Shown here piece by piece: positions 16,985-25,244 of a DNA stretch of 64,000 nucleotides. Source of the stretch: Gordonia pseudamarae (GTDB lineage: Bacteria; Actinomycetota; Actinomycetes; Mycobacteriales; Mycobacteriaceae); assembly GCF_025273675.1 (NCBI RefSeq), contig NZ_CP045809.1, positions 3,720,001 to 3,784,000 of the forward strand. Reading direction: 5' to 3'. The translations under genes and the position numbers were made by a program. The notes beneath the pieces are model-generated. The model was given only the letters and a program-made list of their open reading frames with translations, made no database searches and was not told the DNA's origin. The stretch's first letter is position 1, and each line of letters starts with the position of its first letter.

Positions 16985-17304
16985 TCACCGCACCATGCGC
17001 AGGGCGAGCCCGGCGGAGTCGGCACCGACCGCCGCCGGGTCCGAGCGGGTACGGCTCGGGAACCAGCGGCATACGTCCCCGCACAGCGACGAGATGGCCG
17101 GCACCGCCTCGTCGGGATTGTCGACAGTGTACGCACCGCACCGGATCCCCTCGTGAACGATGTTTCCGATGATCGCCCCCGGAAGTGGTGTGGGTCGAGG
17201 GCATACAGCTCGTACTACACAACCTTGGGGTGTTTGTGGTGGCGGGCCTGCCACGCGGCGAACGCCGCGACCACCGCCCGCGGCCGATACGTGAGGTGCA
17301 TCAT
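16985..17304 (-). pseudogene. TetR-family regulator remnant (HTH missing, nonsense and frameshift)
   Basis: From ATG 17304 the minus strand reads MMHLTYRPRAVVAAFAAW, then QARHHKHPKVV and a TAG, and in the same frame YELYALDPHHF. A frameshift at the GGGGG run near 17177-17181 then joins IIGNIVHEGIRCGAYTVDNP and DEAVPAISSLCGDVCRWFP, ending SAGLALRMVR. This is the ligand-binding half of a TetR/AcrR regulator; the DNA-binding half is absent and a stop precedes the remnant. The TAG could be CAG (Gln) plus one change. It is divergent from the acyl-CoA dehydrogenase gene, the usual place for its repressor. Together with the operator below it fills the 427-bp gap 16964-17390. Confidence 0.7.
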
Positions 17305-17322
17305 ATGCGAGTGCTTACTCTA

Positions 17323-17336
17323 TGAGCGATCGCTTA
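17323..17336 (+). promoter_or_regulatory. Palindromic TetR-type operator before the acyl-CoA dehydrogenase
   Basis: TGAGCGATCGCTTA contains the perfect 10-bp palindrome AGCGATCGCT at 17325-17334, with 12 of 14 positions symmetric. It lies 54 bp before the ATG of the acyl-CoA dehydrogenase and just upstream of the TetR remnant, the expected place for a shared operator. A smaller inverted repeat GAGT-GCTT-ACTC is adjacent (17309-17320). Confidence 0.5.
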
Positions 17337-17390
17337 GTTCCACGAGGTCATCAAGACCATCCCGACAAGACCATCCTGAGGAGAGTTCTC

Positions 17391-19172
17391 ATGGCCGACC
17401 CGATCTCCCGCCGCGACGTCGACTTCCTGCTCTACGAGTGGCTCGACGTCGAACAACTCACCAAGGCCGATCGATACGCCGAGCACTCCAAGGACACCTT
17501 CGACGCAGTCCTCGACCTGGCATCGGACATCGCGATCAAGAAGTACGCGCCGTTCAACAAGTACTGCGACCAGAACGAGCCGTATATCGGCGACGACGGC
17601 AAGGTGGTACTGCCCGACGCCACCGGCGACGCCGTGCGCGAATTTCTCGCCGCCGGACTGATCGCCGGGCCCTTCGGCACCGAACTCGACGGCGGCAGCC
17701 TGCCGGCCACCGTGCACCAGGCGGCGATGATCTGGTTCCAGGCCGCCAACCCGGCGATGTCGTCGTACACCTTCCTGACCGTCGGCAATGCCGGCCTGCT
17801 CGCCGAATACGGCACGCCCGACCAGATCGACACCTGGGTGCGGCCGATGCTGGAGGGCCGGTTCTTCGGGACGATGTGCCTGTCCGAGCCGGGCGCCGGG
17901 TCGTCGCTGTCGGACATCACCACCAAGGCCACCCCCGTCGGTGACGGCACCTACCGCGTCACCGGCACCAAGATGTGGATATCGGCCGGCGATCACGAAC
18001 TCGGCGAGAATATCGTCCACCTGGTGCTGGCCAAGGCGCCGGGCGGCGGGCCGGGCGTCAAGGGCATCTCCCTGTTCATCGTGCCCAAGGTGTTGCCCGA
18101 CGGCACCCGCAACGACGTCGCTCTGGTGGGCCTCAACCACAAGATGGGGCAACGCGGCACCACCAACACCCTGCTCAACTTCGGCGACGGCACGTTCCCG
18201 GTGGGCGACGGGCAGGGCGCGCTCGGCTACCTCGTCGGCGAGGAGCACAAGGGCCTGTTCTACATGTTCCACATGATGAACGAGGCACGCATCGGCGTCG
18301 GCTTCCTGGCCACCGCCATCGGCTACGCCGGCTACCTGCAGTCGGTGGAGTACGCCAAGACCCGCGTGCAGGGCCGGCCGGTGGACGCCAAGGATCCCGC
18401 CGCCAAGCCGGTGGCGATCATCGAACATCCCGACGTCAAGCGGATGCTGCTGGCGCAGAAGTCGTACGTGGAGGGTGCGTTGGCGCTCTGCCTGTGGTCG
18501 TCACTGCTGGTCGATCGCGTCGCCACCACCGGCGACGAGGACGAACGTGCCCGTGCCGCACTGCTTCTCGATGTGATCACGCCCATCAGCAAGAGCTGGC
18601 CGTCGCAGTGGTGCCTGACCGCCAACGATCTGGCGATCCAGGTACACGGCGGCTACGGGTACACCAAGGAGTTCGACGTCGAGCAGTGCTATCGCGACAA
18701 CCGGCTCAACCCCATCCATGAGGGCACGCACGGCGTTCAGGCCATCGACCTGCTGGGCCGCAAGTTCACGATGAAGGGCGGGACAGGTCTTCGGGTGCTG
18801 GTCGAGACCATCACCGAGACGATCGACCGCGCCACCGCCGCAGGCGGGGCGGCCGCCGGTTACGCGGCCGCGTTGCGGGCGGCCCTCGAGCGGATCCCGG
18901 CCGCCGTGCTCACCGCATGGGCCGACGCAGACCCCGCCGTGGCACTGGCCAACGCGACCGCGTTCCTGGAGGCCACCGGGCACACCGTCCTGGCCTGGCT
19001 GTGGCTGGAGCAGTTTCTGGCCGCAGACGGCAAGGAAGGCGACTTCTACGACGGCAAGCGGGCCGCGACCCGTTACTTCTTCACCTACGAATTACCCAAG
19101 ACCGGCCCGATGTTCGACCTCGTGATGGCCAAGGATCGCACCACCCTCGACACCCCGGCCGAATGGTTCTGA
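17391..19172 (+). CDS. Long acyl-CoA dehydrogenase with C-terminal domain (DmdC type)
   Basis: 593 residues, the length of the 3-methylmercaptopropionyl-CoA dehydrogenase-like group rather than the usual 380. FAD-dependent alpha,beta-dehydrogenation of an acyl-CoA. Visible: FGTMCLSEPGAGSSLSDI, TGTKMWISAGDHE, VHGGYGYTKEFDVEQCYRD, and NPIHEGTHGVQAIDLLGRK with the likely catalytic Glu. The last 120 residues form the acyl-CoA dehydrogenase C-terminal domain and end PAEWF. ATG 17391 is preceded by TGAGGAGAG. Likely operon with the SDR remnant downstream (39-bp gap). Confidence 0.92.
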   Translation: MADPISRRDVDFLLYEWLDVEQLTKADRYAEHSKDTFDAVLDLASDIAIKKYAPFNKYCDQNEPYIGDDGKVVLPDATGDAVREFLAAGLIAGPFGTELDGGSLPATVHQAAMIWFQAANPAMSSYTFLTVGNAGLLAEYGTPDQIDTWVRPMLEGRFFGTMCLSEPGAGSSLSDITTKATPVGDGTYRVTGTKMWISAGDHELGENIVHLVLAKAPGGGPGVKGISLFIVPKVLPDGTRNDVALVGLNHKMGQRGTTNTLLNFGDGTFPVGDGQGALGYLVGEEHKGLFYMFHMMNEARIGVGFLATAIGYAGYLQSVEYAKTRVQGRPVDAKDPAAKPVAIIEHPDVKRMLLAQKSYVEGALALCLWSSLLVDRVATTGDEDERARAALLLDVITPISKSWPSQWCLTANDLAIQVHGGYGYTKEFDVEQCYRDNRLNPIHEGTHGVQAIDLLGRKFTMKGGTGLRVLVETITETIDRATAAGGAAAGYAAALRAALERIPAAVLTAWADADPAVALANATAFLEATGHTVLAWLWLEQFLAADGKEGDFYDGKRAATRYFFTYELPKTGPMFDLVMAKDRTTLDTPAEWF

Positions 19173-19211
19173 CCAACGCCTACCGATTCACACGAAAGGC
19201 CAACCTACACA

Positions 19212-19601
19212 ATGACAATCATGGACAGGTTCGCCCTCACCGACAAGGTCGTGATCGTGACCGGCGCATCGTCGGGCCTCGGCGTCGCGTTCGCGAAGGG
19301 ATTCGCCGAGGCCGGCGCCGACGTGGTGCTCGCGGCGCGGCGTCTGGAGAAGCTCACCGACACCGCCGCACTCGTCGAGGCCGCCGGCCGCAAGGCCCTG
19401 CCGGTGCGGACCGATGTGTCCGATCCCGAACAGCGCCGCGCCGCCGTCGACGCCGCGCTGGCCGAGTTCGGCAGGGTCGACATCCTGATCAACAACGCCG
19501 ACGTGGGCACCGCGGTGCCGGCGACCCGTGAAACCCCCGAACAGTTCCGCCAGGTCATCGACCAGATCATCCCGGTCGACGGCGGCATCACCATCAACTG
19601 A
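19212..19601 (+). pseudogene. Short-chain dehydrogenase with in-frame internal deletion
   Basis: 129 codons. The N-terminal half is a normal classical SDR: VTGASSGLG cofactor loop (residues 18-26), AARRLEKL, DILINNADVG (normally NNAG). After TPEQFRQVID, where the family continues with the catalytic Ser-Tyr-Lys region, the frame jumps straight to QIIPVDGGITIN, the family's C-terminus. About 120 residues including the catalytic triad are missing, so the product cannot be an active SDR. The joint lies in CAGGTCATCGACCAGATCATC, where short similar words could have recombined. No stop or frameshift is present, so a truncated protein could still be made. Confidence 0.8.
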
Positions 19602-19612
19602 CCGGGATAACT

Positions 19613-19670
19613 TCGTCCGATATAGGTGCTGGCTCGGGCATATGCCCGAGCCAGCACCTATATCGGACGA
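19613..19670 (+). repeat. 58-bp perfect palindrome without loop
   Basis: Bases 19613-19641 are the exact reverse complement of 19642-19670; the arm begins TCGTCCGATATAGGTGCTGG and the centre is GGGCATATGCCC. Twelve bases after the SDR remnant stop and about 30 before the bPH2 gene. It could work as a terminator for the acyl-CoA dehydrogenase transcript, but a loopless 29-bp arm is much longer than the other terminators in this window. Confidence 0.9.
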
Positions 19671-19699
19671 TTGTGTCGGCCGAACCGACATACTGGGAA

Positions 19700-20221
19700 A
19701 TGATGGAACCCACACCGACGTCCCCATCCGCCGTTAACCTGAGCCTGCGTGAGCCGGTCCACCGCGTCGATCCGCGAGCCAAGCGACTGTGGCGGATCGT
19801 GCCGCTGATCTGCGGTGTTCCGGTCGCGATCGGGGCGCTGATCGCCGTGGCGTTCAGCGGATCGTATCGGTGGATCCCCCTGTTGGTGCTGGCGGCGACA
19901 CTGCCTCTGCTCGTTCTCTACGTCGCGGTGGTACCGGCGTGGCGGTACCACTTCCACCGGTGGGAGGTGTCCGACGATGCGGTGTACACCCAGTCGGGCT
20001 GGTTCACCCGGCACGCGGTGATCATCCCGATCGCCCGCATCCAGGTGGTCGACACCGAGGCCGGGCCGCTCGAACAACTGCTCAAGCTGGCCACCCTCAC
20101 CGTCACGACCGCATCGTCGGCGGGCACCGTCAAAATCGTCGGGCTCGACGCGGCCGTCGCCGCTCGGACCGCCGCCGACCTGACCATCGCCACCCAGGAG
20201 CACACCGGTGACGCGACCTGA
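19700..20221 (+). CDS. bPH2-domain membrane protein (YdbS-like)
   Basis: 173 residues from ATG 19700. Two membrane helices (IVPLICGVPVAIGALIAVAF and WIPLLVLAATLPLLVLYVAVV) are followed by a bacterial PH domain with WEVSDDAVYTQSGWFTRHAV and IPIARIQVVDTEAGPLEQLL. YdbS/YdbT pairs are membrane-anchored PH proteins of unsettled function. The stop overlaps the next gene by 14 bp, so the two are made together. A GTG at 19673, directly behind the palindrome, and the ATG at 19703 are alternative starts. Confidence 0.85.
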   Translation: MMEPTPTSPSAVNLSLREPVHRVDPRAKRLWRIVPLICGVPVAIGALIAVAFSGSYRWIPLLVLAATLPLLVLYVAVVPAWRYHFHRWEVSDDAVYTQSGWFTRHAVIIPIARIQVVDTEAGPLEQLLKLATLTVTTASSAGTVKIVGLDAAVAARTAADLTIATQEHTGDAT

Positions 20222-21764
20222 CGGCGGTGCACCCCGGGTCGACGGGCCCGACACCTGGCATCGCCTGTCCCCCGGCATGATGGTGGTGCGGCCGATCGAA
20301 CTGGCCCCGCAACTGCTGCCCGGTCTGGTCGGCATCGTCTTCGCCGCCCAGGCCGCACCCGTCATCGCGCTCGTCGTCGCCATCGTGCTCGCCCCGCTGG
20401 TGACGGTGGTGCCATGGCTGGCCACCACATATCAGGCCACCGACGAACACGTCCGGGTCCGCAGCGGGGTGGTCAACCGCAAGGTGGCCACGGCGCGGCG
20501 CGACCGTATCCGCAGCGTCGAAACCACCGCCTCTCTCGTGCATCGGCTGCTCGCGCTGGAGAAGGTGACCATCGGCACCGGCGGCGACAAGGCGTCGTCG
20601 AACGTGGTGCTCACCGCCGTCGACAAGCGGTACGCGAGCGCGCTGCGCGACCATCTGATGCCCACCGGCGTACCTTCCGATCCCGCCGATACCGAGGCCG
20701 GCGCTCTCCCCGGTTCCGCGCACCCACCTGTCATCCTTGCCCGCTACGAGTCGCGCTGGCTTCGCTTCGCTCCGTTCTCGCTGCTCGGTATTGCAGCCGC
20801 GGCAGCGGTTTTCGGTTTCGGCGCGCAGCTGGCCGACGAACTCGGGCTGTTCGATCACGCCGCCGAGTTCGGCACCGGCCTGTGGGATCAGATCGACGAC
20901 ATCCCGCTCGCAGTCGTCATCGTCGTCGGCATCATCGTGACCATCGCCGTCGGAGCGTTGCTGTCGGTGACCGCATACGTGCTCAGTTACTGGGATTTCA
21001 CCCTGTCCCGCCACGACGACGGCACGCTTCGGGTGCGTCGCGGACTGTTCACCACCACGTCGACGACGCTCGACGAGAACCGGGTGCGCGGTGTGCATCT
21101 GCACGAGCCGTTGCTGATGCGGCCGCTGCGCGGGGCCCGGCTGCACGCCATCGCCACCGGCGCGCAGAAGCATCCGCTGCTGCTGCCACCGGCCCCCGCC
21201 GACGTGGTCGGGCATGTCGGCCGGGCGGTGTCAGGGGCGGGCGGCGACCTGTCGGCACCGCTCGTCGCGCACCCGCGGGCCGCCCGGCGGCGCCGGATCA
21301 CCCGCGCCGTCGTCGGTGCGCTCGTCCTGTCCACCGCGTTGATCGTCGCGTGGACACCGGGGCCGCTGCCGCTCGCGGTGGCCATCGCCGGGGTCGTAGC
21401 GCTGTTGTGCGCCGGTGCGGCGGTCGGTGAACTGCGCTACCGCAATCTCGGGCACCGCTTCACCGACCGTGCCCTGGTGATCGCGCCGCCGACGACGGCG
21501 CGCCACCGCAATCTGCTGTACCCGGACGGCATCATCGGCTGGTCGGTTCGCGCCACCTGGTTCCAGCGTCGTCAGGGGTTGGTCACCCTGGTGGCCGCCG
21601 GCGCCGCGGGCACCGAGGCGTACGGCATCATCGACGTCGACGGTGCCGACGCGAGCGCACTTGCGGCGCGGATCTCACCCGGACTCGTCGAACCGTTCCT
21701 CCGCCGTCCCCGTACCCCAAACCCCCGCACCCCGGACCCCGGCACCCGGGATCGGGAAACCTAG
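20208..21764 (+). CDS. Large bPH2-domain membrane protein (YdbT-like)
   Basis: 518 residues from GTG 20208. Repeated units of two membrane helices plus a bPH2 domain: YQATDEHVRVRSGVVNRK, then WDFTLSRHDDGTLRVRRGLF, and a third degenerate copy near RFTDRALVIAPPTTARHRNL. IRSVETTASLVHRLLALEKV is the typical helix linker. The Pro/Arg-rich tail (RRPRTPNPRTPDPGTRDRET) looks unstructured. Overlap with the YdbS-like gene implies a complex. Convergent with the TetR gene; the stop codons overlap. Confidence 0.87.
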   Translation: MTRPDGGAPRVDGPDTWHRLSPGMMVVRPIELAPQLLPGLVGIVFAAQAAPVIALVVAIVLAPLVTVVPWLATTYQATDEHVRVRSGVVNRKVATARRDRIRSVETTASLVHRLLALEKVTIGTGGDKASSNVVLTAVDKRYASALRDHLMPTGVPSDPADTEAGALPGSAHPPVILARYESRWLRFAPFSLLGIAAAAAVFGFGAQLADELGLFDHAAEFGTGLWDQIDDIPLAVVIVVGIIVTIAVGALLSVTAYVLSYWDFTLSRHDDGTLRVRRGLFTTTSTTLDENRVRGVHLHEPLLMRPLRGARLHAIATGAQKHPLLLPPAPADVVGHVGRAVSGAGGDLSAPLVAHPRAARRRRITRAVVGALVLSTALIVAWTPGPLPLAVAIAGVVALLCAGAAVGELRYRNLGHRFTDRALVIAPPTTARHRNLLYPDGIIGWSVRATWFQRRQGLVTLVAAGAAGTEAYGIIDVDGADASALAARISPGLVEPFLRRPRTPNPRTPDPGTRDRET

Positions 21765-22399
21765 AACTCGGCGGTGGCGAGGTACTCGCGCAGGTAGCCG
21801 CGCAGGATGGTCTTGGCCTCGTCGATCAGCGCGGCATCGCCGTCGGGGTCGGAACGAAAGGCCTCCTGCAGCATGGTGTCGGCCACCAGATGCGCGGCCC
21901 GGGTGACCACCTCCAGGCGCGGCGAATCCGCGATGCCCTGTGCGGTCAGGATGCTCCGCAGCATCCGCGTCATCCGCAGTTTGTGCTCCCGGTCGACCGC
22001 CTGCGTCGCCTCGGTCAACGACCTGCTGAACCACAGGGCACGGAAACCGTCCTCGACCCGGTACGCGTCGACGAAGGTATCGAACAGGATCCCTACGGGA
22101 TCGGACCAGGTGCGCCGACCCGACAGCTCGAGCAGCAGTCGCATCCGGGTCTCCAACCGATGCAGGTACGTCTCGGCGAGGGTTTCGATGATCGCGTCCC
22201 GGTCGGGTAGATATTGGTAGAGCGAGGCCACCGACACCCCGGCCTCCGCGGCGACGCGGGTGGTGGTCAGCATCGCCGGTCCTTCGGAGACCAAGATGCG
22301 ATCGGCCGCGGCCAACACCTGCAACAGCCGCTCGCGGCTACGGGCCTGCTGCGGGATACGGCGCAGCCCCGCCCAATCGAGGTCGAAAGAGTCCGACAT
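21761..22399 (-). CDS. TetR/AcrR-family transcriptional regulator
   Basis: 212 residues from ATG 22399, preceded by AAGGGGGCAG. Helix-turn-helix at about 40-65 (TTTRVAAEAGVSVASLYQYLPDRDAIIE); the rest is the ligand-binding domain. Divergent from the NCS2 permease across 352 bp, so it may control that gene, itself or both. Ligand unknown. The open frame upstream of the ATG is not part of the protein. Confidence 0.88.
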   Translation of the reverse strand: MSDSFDLDWAGLRRIPQQARSRERLLQVLAAADRILVSEGPAMLTTTRVAAEAGVSVASLYQYLPDRDAIIETLAETYLHRLETRMRLLLELSGRRTWSDPVGILFDTFVDAYRVEDGFRALWFSRSLTEATQAVDREHKLRMTRMLRSILTAQGIADSPRLEVVTRAAHLVADTMLQEAFRSDPDGDAALIDEAKTILRGYLREYLATAEF

Positions 22400-22751
22400 C
22401 TGCCCCCTTGGTCCACTCCGTCGTGTCGGGGTTCGGCCCGGATCGCACGCCCCTGTCCGATGCCGCACCCTCAGGATGGTGACACACACTAACACCCGGC
22501 GAGACCCCGGTCACACTCGCCCGCGCTCGCGCAGGGTACGGCCCAGGACCCATGACCACGGGACGGTCCTGATCGCGATCCCCACAGCCGGTCGGGATCC
22601 ACCCGCTCGGCACCGGCGACTCCTGGTGCGCGGATGTCGGGCGTGTCATTCGGCCATTGCGCCGGCGGCCGGCACTGATATTAATTGCGGGAAATATCGC
22701 CGTCACCGTCATGCGGTTCGGCGGAAACAACCTGCCCGTACACAATTGTCC
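22400..22751. promoter_or_regulatory. Divergent intergenic region with inverted repeat GATATT-N10-AATATC
   Basis: 352 bp between the TetR gene and the permease. The only conspicuous element is the inverted repeat GATATT (22677-22682) / AATATC (22693-22698) in a locally AT-rich patch 54 bp before the permease ATG. It is a reasonable operator candidate. I see no gene here. Confidence 0.35.
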
Positions 22752-24437
22752 ATGACTGTCCTCGATACGATAAAGAACGGGAAGAAGACGCCACATCCCG
22801 TTGATGAGATTCCCCCGTTCGTCAAATTGTTCCCGCTCGGTCTGCAACATGTGCTCGCGATGTATGCGGGCGCGGTTGCCGTTCCACTGATCGTCGGCGG
22901 GGCGATGGTCAGCGCGGGCGAACTCGACGAGGGCGACATCGTCCACCTCATCATGGCCGACCTGTTCGTCGCCGGTATCGCCACATTGCTGCAGTCGGTG
23001 GGCTTCTGGCGATTCGGTGTTCGATTGCCGCTGATGCAGGGCGTCACGTTCGCGGCCGTCGGTCCGATGATCACGATCGGCACCAGCCATGGCATAACCG
23101 CCATTTACGGCGCGGTGATAGCGTCGGGTGTTTTCATGATCGTGATGGCGCCGGTCGTCGGCAAACTCATCAGATTCTTCCCACCCCTGGTGACCGGCAC
23201 GATCATCGTGATCATCGGTATTTCGCTGATGCGGGTGGCGGCCGGCTGGTTCGGTGGCGGCACCGCAACCGGCGAGGACTTCGGCGATCCCCAGGCCATC
23301 GCTTTCGGTTTCGGCACCCTCGTTCTCATCCTGGCCATCGAACGCTTCGCCCCCGACTCGATCCGCCGCGTGTCGGTGCTGCTCGGTCTGATCATCGGCA
23401 CCCTGGTGTCCATCCCGTTCGGGATGCCCACGTGGGATTCTGTCGGCGACAACGCCTGGATCGGCGTTCCGCAGCCGTTCCAGTTCGGCATGCCCGAATT
23501 CGAGCTGTCGGCGATCATCTCGATGATCATCGTTGCCATCGTCATCATGACCGAGACCACCGGCGACATCGTCGCGGTCGGCGAGATCGTCGACAAAAAG
23601 ATCACCCCGCGCAGGCTTGCCGACGGCATGCGTGCCGACGGCGCGGGCACTGTCCTGGGCGGCATCTTCAACACCTTCCCGTACACCGCCTTCGCCCAGA
23701 ACGTGGGTCTGGTCGCGATCACCGGCGTCCGCACCCGGCATGTGGCGACCTGCGCGGGCGTGATCTTGGTGATCCTCGGTCTGCTGCCCAAGATGGGTGC
23801 GGTCGTCGAGGGCATTCCGCAGGCGGTGCTCGGCGGTGCCGGCGTGGCGCTGTTCGGCATGGTCGCGGCCAGCGGCATCCGGACCCTGTCCAAGGTGAAA
23901 TTCGACAACACCAACATCCTGGTGGTGGCGATCTCGATCGGCGTGGCGATGCTGACCGAGGCCAGCCTCTACTACACCGACCGATCCGGCGACGAACCGG
24001 TCAATGTGAAGCTCGACCTGTATCACCAGTTCCCCGATTGGTTCCAGACAATCTTCCACTCGGGCATCTCCGCGGGTGCGGTGTGCGCGATCGTCCTGAA
24101 TCTGATCCTCAACACCAGGTCGACCTCACCCGACCCGGTCGATTACCACAACACCGGCGAGATCGACGTGGCGCCGGCGGCCTCCGACGCCCCGCGCGGT
24201 CCCGCCTTCGACCCGCGTGACGCACTGCTGGCCGCCGACCCGGCGACCTCCGAGGAGACCCTGCGGTATCTCGCCGAACGGGACGAGGGTCTGCACCCGT
24301 TCATCGTCACCAACCCGTCGGCGCCCAAGGATCTGTGCGACTGGATCAAGGGGCTCGGCGATCCGAAGGTGCTGCGATTGTTCGAGAAGTGGGACGGCTA
24401 TACCCACGGCAGCTTCTCCACCCGCGGCGGCAGCTGA
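22752..24437 (+). CDS. NCS2-family uracil/xanthine permease with LRV-like C-terminal tail
   Basis: 561 residues. Residues 1-455 form a nucleobase:cation symporter-2 with about 14 membrane helices. Visible: PLGLQHVLAMYAGAVAVPLI, LMQGVTFAAVGPM, ETTGDIVAVGEI and FNTFPYTAFAQNVGLVAITG (substrate-site region). The last 90 residues are soluble, with LLAADPATSEETLRYLAERD, LHPFIVTNPSAPKDLCDWI and GDPKVLRLFEKW, resembling variant leucine-rich repeats (DPxTSxETLRxLA pattern). That resemblance is by eye. ATG 22752 gives MTVLDTIKNGKK. Probably imports a purine or pyrimidine base. Confidence 0.88.
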   Translation: MTVLDTIKNGKKTPHPVDEIPPFVKLFPLGLQHVLAMYAGAVAVPLIVGGAMVSAGELDEGDIVHLIMADLFVAGIATLLQSVGFWRFGVRLPLMQGVTFAAVGPMITIGTSHGITAIYGAVIASGVFMIVMAPVVGKLIRFFPPLVTGTIIVIIGISLMRVAAGWFGGGTATGEDFGDPQAIAFGFGTLVLILAIERFAPDSIRRVSVLLGLIIGTLVSIPFGMPTWDSVGDNAWIGVPQPFQFGMPEFELSAIISMIIVAIVIMTETTGDIVAVGEIVDKKITPRRLADGMRADGAGTVLGGIFNTFPYTAFAQNVGLVAITGVRTRHVATCAGVILVILGLLPKMGAVVEGIPQAVLGGAGVALFGMVAASGIRTLSKVKFDNTNILVVAISIGVAMLTEASLYYTDRSGDEPVNVKLDLYHQFPDWFQTIFHSGISAGAVCAIVLNLILNTRSTSPDPVDYHNTGEIDVAPAASDAPRGPAFDPRDALLAADPATSEETLRYLAERDEGLHPFIVTNPSAPKDLCDWIKGLGDPKVLRLFEKWDGYTHGSFSTRGGS

Positions 24438-24576
24438 CCTCCGCCCGACGGCGGGCCGCCGGATTCAGGGGCCCGCCGTTCGCGTGTGTGCCGAGTCTGC
24501 GGCGAAAGCCGTTCCGCAACAAACACATAGCCCCAACGACACCGGATCCGGTGCCGCGACGCCTATCGTGGAAGGT

Positions 24577-24825
24577 ATGCCCAGTCCACACGAATTCGGC
24601 ACCGCAGAGCCCGGCTCCCATCCGCAACCCGCCCCCGAACCCGATCCGGACGTTCCTCACACCTACGAGCACGGGTCGCCGTTCGCATTCGGCGACGCCA
24701 CACCGATCGGCGAGACCGACCGCATCGCCCGCGAGAGGGCCGTCTACGACGCCGCCCGGACCTCGGCGCCCATCGACCGTGGCCACGCCGTCGGCGGCAG
24801 CGGCGGCACCACCGAGGGCAGGTGA
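24577..24825 (+). CDS. Small hypothetical hydrophilic protein
   Basis: 82 residues from ATG 24577 with GGAAGGT directly upstream. Acidic and proline-rich (QPAPEPDPDVPHTYEHGSPF), then FGDATPIGETDRIARERAVYDAARTSAPIDRG. No membrane segment and no recognised domain. Five bases before the VOC gene, so the two are probably co-transcribed. Confidence 0.6.
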   Translation: MPSPHEFGTAEPGSHPQPAPEPDPDVPHTYEHGSPFAFGDATPIGETDRIARERAVYDAARTSAPIDRGHAVGGSGGTTEGR

Positions 24826-24829
24826 GCGG

Positions 24830-25213
24830 GTGGAGGTACTGACCAGCCGGGTACTGCTGCGATCACCCGACCCGGTGCGGCTGCAACGGTTCTACCGCGA
24901 TCAGCTCGGTCTCGCCGTGGCCCGCGAATATCCGGGCGGGATCGTCTTTCACGCCGGCTCCGGGCTCATCGAGGTGCCCGGACACATGTCGACGGATCCG
25001 GTGGGAACCTCCGGCGCCGTGTTGTGGCTGCAGGTCCGCGACATCGCCGGCACCGAGAAGCAGCTGCGCGACGCCGGGGTGAGCGTGACCCGCGAACCGG
25101 TCACCGAACCATGGGGGCTGATCGAGATGCACATCGCCGATCCCGACGGCCGCGCGCTGATCGTGGTGGAGATCCCGGAGGACCACCCCCTGCGGCGTGA
25201 CCTGCGGACGTAG
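24830..25213 (+). CDS. VOC-superfamily (glyoxalase-like) protein
   Basis: 127 residues from GTG 24830. Vicinal-oxygen-chelate fold with SRVLLRSPDPVRLQRFYRDQ and LGLAVAREYPGGIVF in the first beta-alpha-beta-beta-beta unit, and VLWLQVRDIAGTEKQLRDAG and IEMHIADPDGRALIVVEIPE in the second. Candidate metal ligands include the Glu residues of IEMHIADPDG and VVEIPED. Substrate unknown: the fold covers glyoxalases, dioxygenases and resistance proteins. AGGTGA precedes the start. Confidence 0.82.
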   Translation: MEVLTSRVLLRSPDPVRLQRFYRDQLGLAVAREYPGGIVFHAGSGLIEVPGHMSTDPVGTSGAVLWLQVRDIAGTEKQLRDAGVSVTREPVTEPWGLIEMHIADPDGRALIVVEIPEDHPLRRDLRT

Positions 25214-25244
25214 CCGCCTCTCGTGGTGATGACAGACTGAACGC

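Noticed and set aside
19610..19625. ATAACTTCGT before the palindrome resembles the start of a loxP arm.
   Set aside because: Only 10 bases match and the other side of the palindrome does not end in the complementary loxP arm; coincidence is likelier.
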